Assembly (NCBI RefSeq): GCF_009711225.1
Contig: NZ_WMIE01000025.1
Coordinates: 1-34,516 of the forward strand
Origin: Paracoccus aestuariivivens
GTDB taxonomy: Bacteria; Pseudomonadota; Alphaproteobacteria; Rhodobacterales; Rhodobacteraceae
Direction of reading: 5' to 3'
Length of the DNA: 34,516 bases
Shown piece after piece: positions 1-6,582 of this stretch (position 1 is the stretch's first letter; each line of letters begins with the position of its first letter). The notes under the pieces are model-generated. The model was not told where the DNA came from. It made no database searches and saw only the letters and a program-made list of their open reading frames with translations. The position numbers were made by a program, and so were the translations under genes.

Positions 1-15
1 GGCGAAAAGTCCCAT
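1..15 (-). CDS. istA-like transposase, first five codons only
   Basis: Five codons (MGLFA) run off the left edge of the window. The start is chosen because a GGAG sits 8 bases upstream and the position fits the leader length expected between an IS21 terminus and istA. The product would be the DDE transposase of the element, but almost nothing of it is visible, so this is a placement rather than an identification. Confidence 0.3.
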
Positions 16-127
16 GCGGATCACTCCGTTGCCCCGTCGCTCACCGCTATGGGGGAAGGTTCACATGGCTCAATTCTCAGTGAAAATTAGGCGACTTTCC
101 GGCTCAGTTCTGGGTGGAAATCAACAG
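1..127 (-). mobile_element. IS21-family element, end fragment (continues off the left edge)
   Basis: Read on the minus strand, the segment begins TGTTGATTTCCACC and carries two 22-base direct repeats (101-122 and 67-88, 17 of 22 bases the same) built around GGCTCA..TTCT. Repeated short motifs inside the terminus are typical of IS21-family elements, where they bind the IstA transposase. A start codon with GGAG 8 bases upstream follows at 15-13, leading off the window. The element lies inside the IS5-like transposase gene, cutting it after codons for WVENPY. The outer boundary is 126 or 127; no target duplication can be checked because the other end is missing. The IS21 assignment is from memory of terminus layout, not from a search. 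Confidence 0.55.
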
Positions 128-425
128 TAAGGGTTCTCCACCCAGCGGGCGACGACCGCCTCATCCGAGAGCTTGAAGGCATGCTGGAGATACATCACCC
201 CGCGACCAGGCGCGGCGAGGTCGCCGGTTGGCCCTGATGCGAGGGAAAGAAGCTCGCCCATTCCCGTTCGAAGAAATCCCGGTCGATCAGTGCCGCGGGC
301 TTCACCAGTTCATGGCGGGTGTCGATCACGTCGACCAGCCGCGGGCGGAGCAGGTCACCTGTTCAGGGCTGCGGGAACGGGGCTTCACCGGCGACCGGAA
401 ATTGCAGGGTTTCTCGCCAAAGCAT
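128..425 (-). pseudogene. IS5-like family transposase, N-terminal remnant, broken
   Basis: Minus-strand translation gives the N-terminal part of a DDE transposase of the type annotated as IS5 family: codons for RPRLVDVIDTRHELV, ALIDRDFFEREW and, after a frame change, YLQHAFKLSDEAVVARWVEN. It has at least three lesions. Codon 21 counted from the ATG at 425-423 is TGA (365-363). One base appears deleted near 197/198, where a GGG-CTG-ATG run is expected. The IS21-like element then cuts it at 127/128. The same gene starts intact, though truncated by the window edge, at 34471. It cannot make a working transposase. The family name is from recall of the sequence pattern. Confidence 0.65.
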
Positions 426-506
426 ACGAAACCCTGCAATTCAAAGCGAATGAAGCCTAAGGTCGATCACCCAAAATCAATGCGTCGGGAGGTGTTCAGA
501 GCGGAC
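380..506. repeat. 127-bp inverted repeat, left copy (IS5-like element end)
   Basis: This stretch is the reverse complement of 34390-34516 with two mismatches over 127 bases (position 389 and the C at 463). It comprises the terminus and 5' part of an IS5-like element, including the transposase start codon and a 14-bp perfect inverted repeat (400-413 with 428-441). The inner boundary is sharp: identity stops after GCGGAC at 506 and the IS3-type coding remnant begins at once, so 506/507 is probably the element's end. Confidence 0.9.
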
Positions 507-776
507 CACGTAGTCTGAACCAACCGCCATTATACGGTATTGATCCGCTGTTATGGTCTGAAGCAGGAGTTCATCACTCCGCATTACCCAAAGCAGCACA
601 GTATGGTCGATCGTATGATAGGGATGCTGAAGGAGCAATGCGAGCATCTTCATCGTTTCAAAGCCACCAATATGCCGTCCCCACCAACGGTGACTGGATC
701 CGACTCTACAACAACCGGTACTACATCAGGACTTGCAATGTTGACCCCAGCAGAGCCGTGCAGATTAGCAGCCTAA
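507..776 (+). pseudogene. IS3-family transposase (OrfB), C-terminal remnant with frameshifts
   Basis: Codons for TNRHYTVLIRCYGLKQEFIT, then LKEQCEHLHRF, match the end of the integrase catalytic core of IS3-family OrfB, including the region of the last acidic residue. The reading frame is broken: an in-frame TGA lies at 516-518, the core tail GDWIRLYNNR is in another frame (about 692-721), and the end LTPAEPCRLAA returns to the first frame before TAA at 774-776. The 5' two thirds are missing; similarity starts exactly where the IS5-like repeat stops, so that element most likely inserted into this gene. It is a fossil with no expected function. Confidence 0.75.
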
Positions 777-862
777 TCCGAAAAAATTCCGCTGCGTCGA
801 TAAATGGTCGCGTGCATTCCTTGGCTACCCGGTAACGCTCCTCGCCAAAATATCCAAAAAAA
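777..862. other. Short gap between IS remnant and fliP
   Basis: Eighty-six bases with no gene. I see no clear terminator for fliP here and no recognisable IS3 terminal repeat. Confidence 0.5.
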
Positions 863-1585
863 TTACACATAGCTGTTGATCAACGCGCTTGAAAGGATCT
901 GCCAGCCACCAACCGAAACAAAAAATGCTAGCTTAATTGGCAGAGAAACCACCGCGGGAGGAACCATCATCATGCCGACAGACATGAGCACCGCTGAAAC
1001 CACTAGATCAATAACAAAAAAAGGCAATGATATAAGAAATCCGACCTCAAATGCGCGTTGCAGTTCCGATAATAAAAAAGCAGGTATCAACCTATAATCA
1101 AACCCTACCCGAGTAGTATCTATTGGAGACAAAAATCCGGGCACCTCCTCAAGATCATTGCCTTGCACTCTGCTCTCCATGAACACGATAAAAGGTCTTA
1201 CACCCTGATGAAAAGCCTGTGTAACGGAGATTTTCCCTTCGGACAATGGCACCGCAGCAGCAACCCATGATTCAAAGAAGACTGGATGCATTATATAGCA
1301 AGTGATGAATAGCGCTAGACTCGTCACGACCATATTGGGGGGAGATTGAGACAGTCCAATTGACTGCCTCAAAATCGACAAAACCGTCACCACAAACGGA
1401 AAGCACGTAAACATAATTACGACAGCCGGCACAAGAGATAGAACAGTCAACGTAACAAGAATAACGAAAGAATTTTCACCTATACCCAAGTGGTGACTTT
1501 CCATGGCATCAACGACTCCTAGCCCCCCAGCCACGACAGGATCGGGGAGAGAAAATAGTAAATAAGACGGAGCCGATCCAATCAT
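863..1585 (-). CDS. fliP: Flagellar export gate protein FliP
   Basis: FliP forms, with FliQ and FliR, the inner-membrane pore of the flagellar type III export gate. The 240-residue product has the usual length, a hydrophobic segment at about 40-62, the family signature near 168-183 (PAFLLSELQRAFEVGF) and a second hydrophobic block at about 184-224 with MMMVPP. The ATG directly follows the fliN stop codon. It is the last gene of the minus-strand unit fliF-fliH-fliN-fliP, and no fliQ follows: IS debris begins about 90 bases downstream. The gene is unusually AT-rich for this window (a 60-base stretch at 1021 counts about 38 % GC). It appears intact. Confidence 0.93.
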   Translation of the reverse strand: MIGSAPSYLLFSLPDPVVAGGLGVVDAMESHHLGIGENSFVILVTLTVLSLVPAVVIMFTCFPFVVTVLSILRQSIGLSQSPPNMVVTSLALFITCYIMHPVFFESWVAAAVPLSEGKISVTQAFHQGVRPFIVFMESRVQGNDLEEVPGFLSPIDTTRVGFDYRLIPAFLLSELQRAFEVGFLISLPFFVIDLVVSAVLMSVGMMMVPPAVVSLPIKLAFFVSVGGWQILSSALINSYV

Positions 1586-1840
1586 CTACCCGATCACTCC
1601 AATTACCTTCACGTTAATTTTATCACACCCCTCTATTCTTATAAGCTCCCCAGTGGCAATGACCTTTTCCCCAACGCAAATATCAACAACATCTGACATC
1701 TCACAATCCAACTGCAACACTGAGCCTAGACTCAGACACGATATATTTCCAATCTCGACAAGACACCTCCCTAATCTCACCGAAACATCCACCTTGATAT
1801 CGTCCATATAAACCATTTTCACAGAATCACTCAAAGTCAA
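1586..1840 (-). CDS. fliN: Flagellar motor switch protein FliN (short form)
   Basis: FliN is a C-ring protein that helps set rotation direction and docks the export ATPase complex. The 84 residues are essentially one SpoA/FliN domain (about 12-84), with the usual V.LG...ls...L..GsVL.L pattern and a closing G.LI.I.....V.V. The TTG at 1840 overlaps the fliH stop, but GGTGG directly abuts it; a second TTG at 1834 has that GGTGG 6 bases upstream and may be the true start (82 residues). It is encoded between fliH and fliP. FliM and FliG, its C-ring partners, are not in the window. Confidence 0.88.
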   Translation of the reverse strand: MTLSDSVKMVYMDDIKVDVSVRLGRCLVEIGNISCLSLGSVLQLDCEMSDVVDICVGEKVIATGELIRIEGCDKINVKVIGVIG

Positions 1841-2388
1841 CCACCATAGCTATTAGAAATAATTCCTTTGCAAGCCGCCTTGAAGCCATCAGTATTAAAT
1901 GAAATGCGTCCTTCGTGAAACTCCACCTTAGCAGCACAATCAAGGGGTTTATCCGAACTAAGAATTTTTACTCCTGAAAGGCGCCCCATTAGATCAGGAC
2001 CAATAGTAGCATAGACATCGGAACTACAACGGATCTGTAGAGATCCAACCTTACGCTCTCTCGCAGCAGAAACTTCCGAAACAATCCGGTCAAAAACACC
2101 AGAACCATCAACAAAACCAGATAATGCTTCAATAAAAACCGCAAGCAATTGCAAAAACTCTCGCTCAACATCTTTATAAATCACATCTCGCTCAGCATCA
2201 ATTTTACGAGATAGATCAACCAATCTCTTTATTTCATCTCCGATCATGTTGATATAATCGCTCTGCGCGTCCCGAAATCCACATTCATAGCCCTCATCTC
2301 GAGCAGAAACCACGTCTTGAACAGTAATCGTCTTTTCATTCGTTGAGCGCGAATTGAACACTTCAAGCTTTAGTGCGAGAGATTTCAT
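1837..2388 (-). CDS. fliH: FliH-like flagellar export ATPase regulator
   Basis: FliH binds and restrains the export ATPase FliI and links it to the C ring. The 183-residue product starts with a short basic segment, then a helical, probably coiled-coil middle (about 30-90), then an alpha/beta C-terminal part. That layout fits FliH, though sequence conservation in the family is low. The identity leans on position between fliF and fliN. The start at 2388 is chosen because its ATG overlaps the fliF stop codon with GGAG close upstream; an upstream ATG at 2415 would intrude into fliF. GC is low (about 35 % in the 60 bases from 2101). No fliI is nearby. Confidence 0.75.
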   Translation of the reverse strand: MKSLALKLEVFNSRSTNEKTITVQDVVSARDEGYECGFRDAQSDYINMIGDEIKRLVDLSRKIDAERDVIYKDVEREFLQLLAVFIEALSGFVDGSGVFDRIVSEVSAARERKVGSLQIRCSSDVYATIGPDLMGRLSGVKILSSDKPLDCAAKVEFHEGRISFNTDGFKAACKGIISNSYGG

Positions 2389-3953
2389 TTCCCATCTCCG
2401 ATTTTGCTGATCCATCCAGACAACAATAAAAGACTGTCGTCACCTCGTTCTTTCATTAGGTGCTTAAGTCTGAGCACAGGATCACTCCTAGCTGGCACTT
2501 CGGAAACAAAATCAATGTCGGATATTTCCAACGCGTTATCAATCTGTTCGCCGGTGGGCACCGACGCAATTTCCACCCCATCTTCATAAACTCCAGACCG
2601 ATCGAGACTGACCATCTTATTTCTGAAAGCCTTCTTAGCTTTAACGAACCAGAGCATGATTCCAAGAAAGACCACGGCTAGAAGTGCGAATATCGAAAGA
2701 TACATCGGACGTTTATATACGCCATGAGAAGTTGAATCGGACAGCACGTCGCCATATCCTGACTCATTGACCCGAGAGAACGGAAGCGATCTTACTGTAA
2801 TTACATCGCCTCTAGCCTCATCAAAACCGACGACAGAGGAAACCAACTCTCGAACGGCATCTAATTCGGAAGACGCACGCGGGGTAAAGGTGACCGTTCC
2901 GTCCGATCCCACGGAGCTAGCATCATTTATTAGAACTGCGACTGTAAGCCGACGTACCGCCCCTGGCTGGCGATTCACTTCACGTGTCACTTTGCTGACT
3001 TCAAAGTTCGATCTCTGCCGTGTTTCCGAGCGAGACGACTTACTTTCATCATCTATCTCGTTTTTCCCCTCGGGCAGGTTCGAAGCCGCCGTTACAGGCC
3101 CTGAGGAATTATTTGTGTTCTGATCCGCCAGTTCCTCACTTTCTTGCGAAACTAGAGCCCGCGATTGCGGGTCGTATTTCTGCTCGGTTAGAGTTTCCGT
3201 CTCCCGCACCACATCCAAGTTTAGTTCCACGACGGCATTACCGCTTCCGACGTGTGCTTCTAGTATGCGTTCGACGTTTCGCTTCATTTCTGACATGCGG
3301 TCGTCAGCGTTTGGGTCATCACTGGACAAGACGACGCCACGCTCACTGTCAATCACCGTCACCTGATCGCCAGTCATTCCAGGTACGCCCGACGCGACCA
3401 GGAACTTCATCGCTTTGGCTTGAACTCTGCTGATCTGAGTTCCGTTCGTTGTGACCGTAATTGAGGCGCTGGCCTGCCCTTCGCGACGAAATCCCCGGGC
3501 ATGGGGAACTGCCAAATGTACGCGAGCTGACTTCACGTTAGGCAGCGCCAGGACGGTGCGGGCCAACTCCCCTTCCTTTGCGCGCCAATAAGCTGCATCA
3601 AACATCTGTGAAGTTGTGCCAAATCCCGACATACCGTCGAGTATCTCGTATCCTTCTCCGTTCGCGGCTGGCAGGCCCTGTCCGGCCAATGTCATCCGCA
3701 GAGCGTCACGCTGAGCCGCATCAACCCAAATCGTTTCTCCGCGTATGATGTAATCGGCTCCGGCTGACTCAACCGCTGAAACGATTGCACCCGCCTGTTG
3801 AGCATCCAGCTTTGGATAAAGTGGCACAAAGTTGGGACGGTAACTCAACCAAGACAAGCCTACGACATCGGCTAACGTGATAGCAAAGGTCAGCAACAAC
3901 GTAAGCTTCTGACCCGGACTTCTGTCGCGCCAGTAGTCTTGCAATCTCAACAT
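2385..3953 (-). CDS. fliF: Flagellar MS-ring protein FliF
   Basis: FliF assembles the MS ring in the inner membrane, the base on which rotor and export gate are built. The 522-residue product has an N-terminal membrane segment (about 16-37), the ring-building region with the VPLYPKLDAQQ and VKSARVHLAVP motifs, a long polar linker, a second membrane segment near 416-437 and a cytoplasmic tail that normally binds FliG. The start at 3953 has GAGG 6 bases upstream; a TTG at 3986 is possible but lacks a ribosome site. It opens the minus-strand unit and faces fliL across a short divergent region. The tail is intact although no fliG lies in the window. Confidence 0.95.
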   Translation of the reverse strand: MLRLQDYWRDRSPGQKLTLLLTFAITLADVVGLSWLSYRPNFVPLYPKLDAQQAGAIVSAVESAGADYIIRGETIWVDAAQRDALRMTLAGQGLPAANGEGYEILDGMSGFGTTSQMFDAAYWRAKEGELARTVLALPNVKSARVHLAVPHARGFRREGQASASITVTTNGTQISRVQAKAMKFLVASGVPGMTGDQVTVIDSERGVVLSSDDPNADDRMSEMKRNVERILEAHVGSGNAVVELNLDVVRETETLTEQKYDPQSRALVSQESEELADQNTNNSSGPVTAASNLPEGKNEIDDESKSSRSETRQRSNFEVSKVTREVNRQPGAVRRLTVAVLINDASSVGSDGTVTFTPRASSELDAVRELVSSVVGFDEARGDVITVRSLPFSRVNESGYGDVLSDSTSHGVYKRPMYLSIFALLAVVFLGIMLWFVKAKKAFRNKMVSLDRSGVYEDGVEIASVPTGEQIDNALEISDIDFVSEVPARSDPVLRLKHLMKERGDDSLLLLSGWISKIGDGK

Positions 3954-4008
3954 ACGTTGCCTCGCGAATCGTCCGTGATGTGTCAACTCGTCTTTGCCAT
4001 GGTGGGAA

Positions 4009-4023
4009 TTAAGATTTGGTTAG
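4009..4023 (+). promoter_or_regulatory. Possible CtrA half-consensus site between fliF and fliL
   Basis: TTAA, seven bases, then TTAG lies in the 112-bp divergent region. The CtrA consensus in alphaproteobacteria is TTAA-N7-TTAA(C), so this is one mismatch away. CtrA commonly controls flagellar operons in Rhodobacterales, and the position suits control of both divergent units. A match this short could be chance. Confidence 0.35.
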
Positions 4024-4065
4024 CTGGTAGATGATATCCGTTTGAATGAACAACGGAGAATCAGC

Positions 4066-4548
4066 ATGGCCGACGCCGGAGCTTTCCAGTCAATCACTAC
4101 GGTCGGGAAACGGGGTCCCAAGCCAATAGTATTGGCGCTCACTTTCATCCTGCTAGCTGGCGGCGGCTTTATCTCAACTTTCATCGGCACTTGGTCTCCA
4201 CTCGGCTTTTTCAACTCTGAGCACAGTGGACCAGTGCAACGATTTCAGTCTAAAGCAGAGTTTGTCGCAATTCCTCAGATAATTCTGACGCTTCCAGGCG
4301 CCCAGATGCGAACACTTGTTATGGCGATTCAGATCGAAACAACCGTCAGCAAGAAGCAGGAAGTGCAGGTATTGCTTCCCAGACTCTCGGACTCATTCAA
4401 TTCCTTTTTGTCCAGCATTGATATCGGCGCATTCGAAAAACGCGGAATTCTTGAAATTATACGGGATGAATTAGCAAACCGTGCAGTCTACGTTCTGGGC
4501 AAAGAATCGTTCAGCGATGTCCTAATCACGGAGTTTCGCATCCAATGA
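4066..4548 (+). CDS. fliL: Flagellar basal-body-associated protein FliL
   Basis: FliL surrounds the stator in the inner membrane and supports torque and swimming. The 160-residue product has a cytoplasmic N-terminus, one membrane segment at about 20-42, and a periplasmic domain that begins with AIPQIILTLPG and ends in SDVLITEFRIQ, the expected FliL ending. The start is the ATG at 4066 with CGGAGA 6 bases upstream; a TTG at 4042 is in frame but poorly placed. It leads the plus-strand flagellar unit and overlaps the next gene by 4 bases. FliM, which often follows fliL, is missing here. Confidence 0.92.
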   Translation: MADAGAFQSITTVGKRGPKPIVLALTFILLAGGGFISTFIGTWSPLGFFNSEHSGPVQRFQSKAEFVAIPQIILTLPGAQMRTLVMAIQIETTVSKKQEVQVLLPRLSDSFNSFLSSIDIGAFEKRGILEIIRDELANRAVYVLGKESFSDVLITEFRIQ

Positions 4549-4895
4549 CGGTCTCCCATATCCTTCAGGGCGGAATACTATTTTTTGCGATCAACCTAAC
4601 CGTCTTCTGCTGCCTGCTGGTACGGCGGTTACGCAAACTCAATGACCTGGAAACTGGGCTAGGCGGCGCGATCGCCGTCATGACCAGCGAGATTAGCCGG
4701 CTCGAGCACTCGATTCATTCAGCAAAGACAGAGGCCCTTCTAGCGACTCATGGTTTGGCGGAGGAAATTGAGAAGGCAAAGAAAGAGCGAGCTTATTGGA
4801 CATTACAAAAACAGTTCGCTGAATCTGCAATGTCTAACTCAGGCAGAGTTCGCCGCAAAAAGAGAGTAATTTCGACAGGTACTGTGAATGCGTAG
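4545..4895 (+). CDS. DUF6468-like flagellar cluster membrane protein
   Basis: A 116-residue protein with one N-terminal membrane segment (about 8-27), then RRLRKLNDLETGL and a helical, probably coiled-coil stretch to about 90, and a basic tail rich in R and K. The membrane anchor plus short coil resembles the DUF6468 proteins found between fliL/fliM and motE-like genes in alphaproteobacterial flagellar clusters; that match is from recall. Its function is unknown; position suggests a role near the stator. The start overlaps the fliL stop (ATGA) and its end overlaps the next gene by 8 bases. GC is moderate. Confidence 0.7.
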   Translation: MTVSHILQGGILFFAINLTVFCCLLVRRLRKLNDLETGLGGAIAVMTSEISRLEHSIHSAKTEALLATHGLAEEIEKAKKERAYWTLQKQFAESAMSNSGRVRRKKRVISTGTVNA

Positions 4896-5427
4896 ATCGC
4901 TTCTTCATATCTCCAGTTCCACCTTTGTCTTCGCTGCCTCCATCTTTGGACTTTCACTAATAAATGACCCCAAGAGACTGCAGGCTAGCGCGGAACCGAC
5001 GTCATTACTGCAAGGTTGTGCGGATATTCCGGAAGCGGTTGAATTAGCACAAACACTTCATCAACGAAGTCAGAGAATCGAAACCTTCATACAAGATATT
5101 GAAAAAAGAAAAGGAGAGCTTGCCGACGCGGAAGTAAAATTAAAGAATAGCCTCATTGAACTGCGCAAAGTTCGGGAAGACATAAACTATCACAAAAGAC
5201 AGCTGAGCGAAGATCAATCTATTGAAGTTTCCAGAATAATAAAGCTCTACGACCAAATGAAGCCAGAAGAAGCCGCCAAGGTGCTCTCCAACCTACCGCC
5301 AGAATATGCGGCCCAGATATTGGCACGCATTCAACCCGAATCCGGAGCGAAGATCATGGCATCGGTAGATCCGGCGCAGGCAGCGATTTTCACGTCGTTC
5401 ATGGGCGCCATCCGCGCAAGTCAATAG
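4888..5427 (+). CDS. MotE-like periplasmic chaperone (MgtE-N-like fold)
   Basis: The 179-residue product starts with a signal or anchor segment (about 8-26), has a long coiled coil (about 50-115) and ends in a small helical domain with YDQMKPEEAAKVLSNLPPEY and AAQILARIQPE. This MgtE intracellular-domain-like ending is the hallmark of MotE, first described in Sinorhizobium as a periplasmic chaperone for the stator-associated protein MotC. I infer a similar stator-related role; whether a MotC exists here is unknown. It sits directly before motA. The ATG at 4888 overlaps the upstream stop. Coiled-coil codons are AT-rich compared with later genes. Confidence 0.75.
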   Translation: MRRSLLHISSSTFVFAASIFGLSLINDPKRLQASAEPTSLLQGCADIPEAVELAQTLHQRSQRIETFIQDIEKRKGELADAEVKLKNSLIELRKVREDINYHKRQLSEDQSIEVSRIIKLYDQMKPEEAAKVLSNLPPEYAAQILARIQPESGAKIMASVDPAQAAIFTSFMGAIRASQ

Positions 5428-5440
5428 GAGGATACAAGTT

Positions 5441-6307
5441 ATGCTCGGCATGATTGGCATTGTTCTCACATTCGCGATGGTTTTCGGAGGATATATTCTT
5501 GCCGGAGGGAAGCTCGGTGTAATTTTGCATTCGTTACCCTATGAAATGATGATGATTGGCGGCGCCGCTTTGGGTTCATTTCTGCTTTCGAATGAGACAG
5601 CTGTTATCAAGCACTCGCTCGGTGGCGTCGTTCGGGCTCTTAAAGGGCCGCAATGGCGCGAGGCAGATTTGCAGGACGTACTGTGCTTATTGTTTCAACT
5701 GCTTAGGATCGCAAAGGCTAATCCCATTGACCTGGAAAGCCACATTGAAGACCCTGAAAACTCGCCAATATTTCAGGCATTCCCCAGAATTCTTGCGGAT
5801 GGACACGCAGTATCGTTGATCACAGACACGTTGCGTTCGGCGAGCCTGAATTATGACGATCCCTATCAGGTTGAGGAGATGCTTTCTCAGCGCATTAGCC
5901 TGATGAGCGAAGAGGCAATGCATGCTCCGCACGCGTTGCAGAATATGGCCGACGCGTTGCCCGCACTGGGAATCGTTGCCGCCGTACTAGGTGTCATCAA
6001 GACAATGAGCGCGATAGACCAGCCGCCCGAAGTCCTTGGCAAAATGATTGGTGGCGCGCTCGTCGGGACTTTTCTTGGCGTTTTTCTAGCCTATGCATTG
6101 GTCGCTCCATTTGCGCAACGATTGCAAGCCGTCACGAAGCAGGATCAATCCTTTTATGACGTAATCAAATCGGTTCTTGTCGCCGGACTTCATCAGCACG
6201 CGACTAATCTTTGCGTTGAGGTCGGTCGCCAAACCGCTCCCGAGCATGTGAGACCCAGCTATGGCGATCTGGAGAATGCACTGCGCGACCTGAAGAGGGC
6301 CGCATGA
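5441..6307 (+). CDS. motA: Flagellar stator protein MotA
   Basis: MotA is the inner-membrane stator subunit that, with MotB, turns ion flow into torque. The 288 residues match the family length (about 285-295). Membrane segments lie at about 5-25, 33-52, 165-190 and 200-222, with the large cytoplasmic loop between the second and third. The third segment has ALPALGIVAAVLGVI, containing the conserved proline, and the loop carries charged residues for rotor contact. GGAGG lies 8 bases before the ATG, the best ribosome site of this operon. No motB is in the window, unlike the frequent motAB pairing; it must be elsewhere if the motor works. Confidence 0.92.
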   Translation: MLGMIGIVLTFAMVFGGYILAGGKLGVILHSLPYEMMMIGGAALGSFLLSNETAVIKHSLGGVVRALKGPQWREADLQDVLCLLFQLLRIAKANPIDLESHIEDPENSPIFQAFPRILADGHAVSLITDTLRSASLNYDDPYQVEEMLSQRISLMSEEAMHAPHALQNMADALPALGIVAAVLGVIKTMSAIDQPPEVLGKMIGGALVGTFLGVFLAYALVAPFAQRLQAVTKQDQSFYDVIKSVLVAGLHQHATNLCVEVGRQTAPEHVRPSYGDLENALRDLKRAA

Positions 6308-6582
6308 TAGTCGTCGCAGTCACGGCGACGGTCCTGGCTGGAGATCCCGCGATCCCGATGGATCATACTGATCCAGCAGCCAAAATGATCGTAGATGCGC
6401 AGACTTGGCTCCTGAACGGAGAGCCGTTGCCGGCCGATTTGAATGCTCGGCTGGCGATAATGGAGCCAGCCGAAAGGTTGCGTGTTCTGGTTTATCTCCG
6501 CCGATCTGGGTTGTTCGATGGCCCTAGCTGGACCGTTGAGCGGATACTTGATCCCGCCCAAAGCCCGGATCCCGAGAAATGA
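6304..6582 (+). CDS. Uncharacterised flagellar-cluster protein
   Basis: A 92-residue protein I do not recognise. It has a short hydrophobic start, then a mainly helical acidic body. No signal peptide, membrane segment or known motif is clear. The ATG overlaps the motA stop (ATGA) with GAGG a few bases upstream, and its own stop overlaps flhA, so it is almost certainly translated as part of the operon. A small orphan gene between motA and flhA may be a conserved feature of Roseobacter-type flagellar loci; that is inference from memory of gene order. Confidence 0.7.
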   Translation: MIVVAVTATVLAGDPAIPMDHTDPAAKMIVDAQTWLLNGEPLPADLNARLAIMEPAERLRVLVYLRRSGLFDGPSWTVERILDPAQSPDPEK

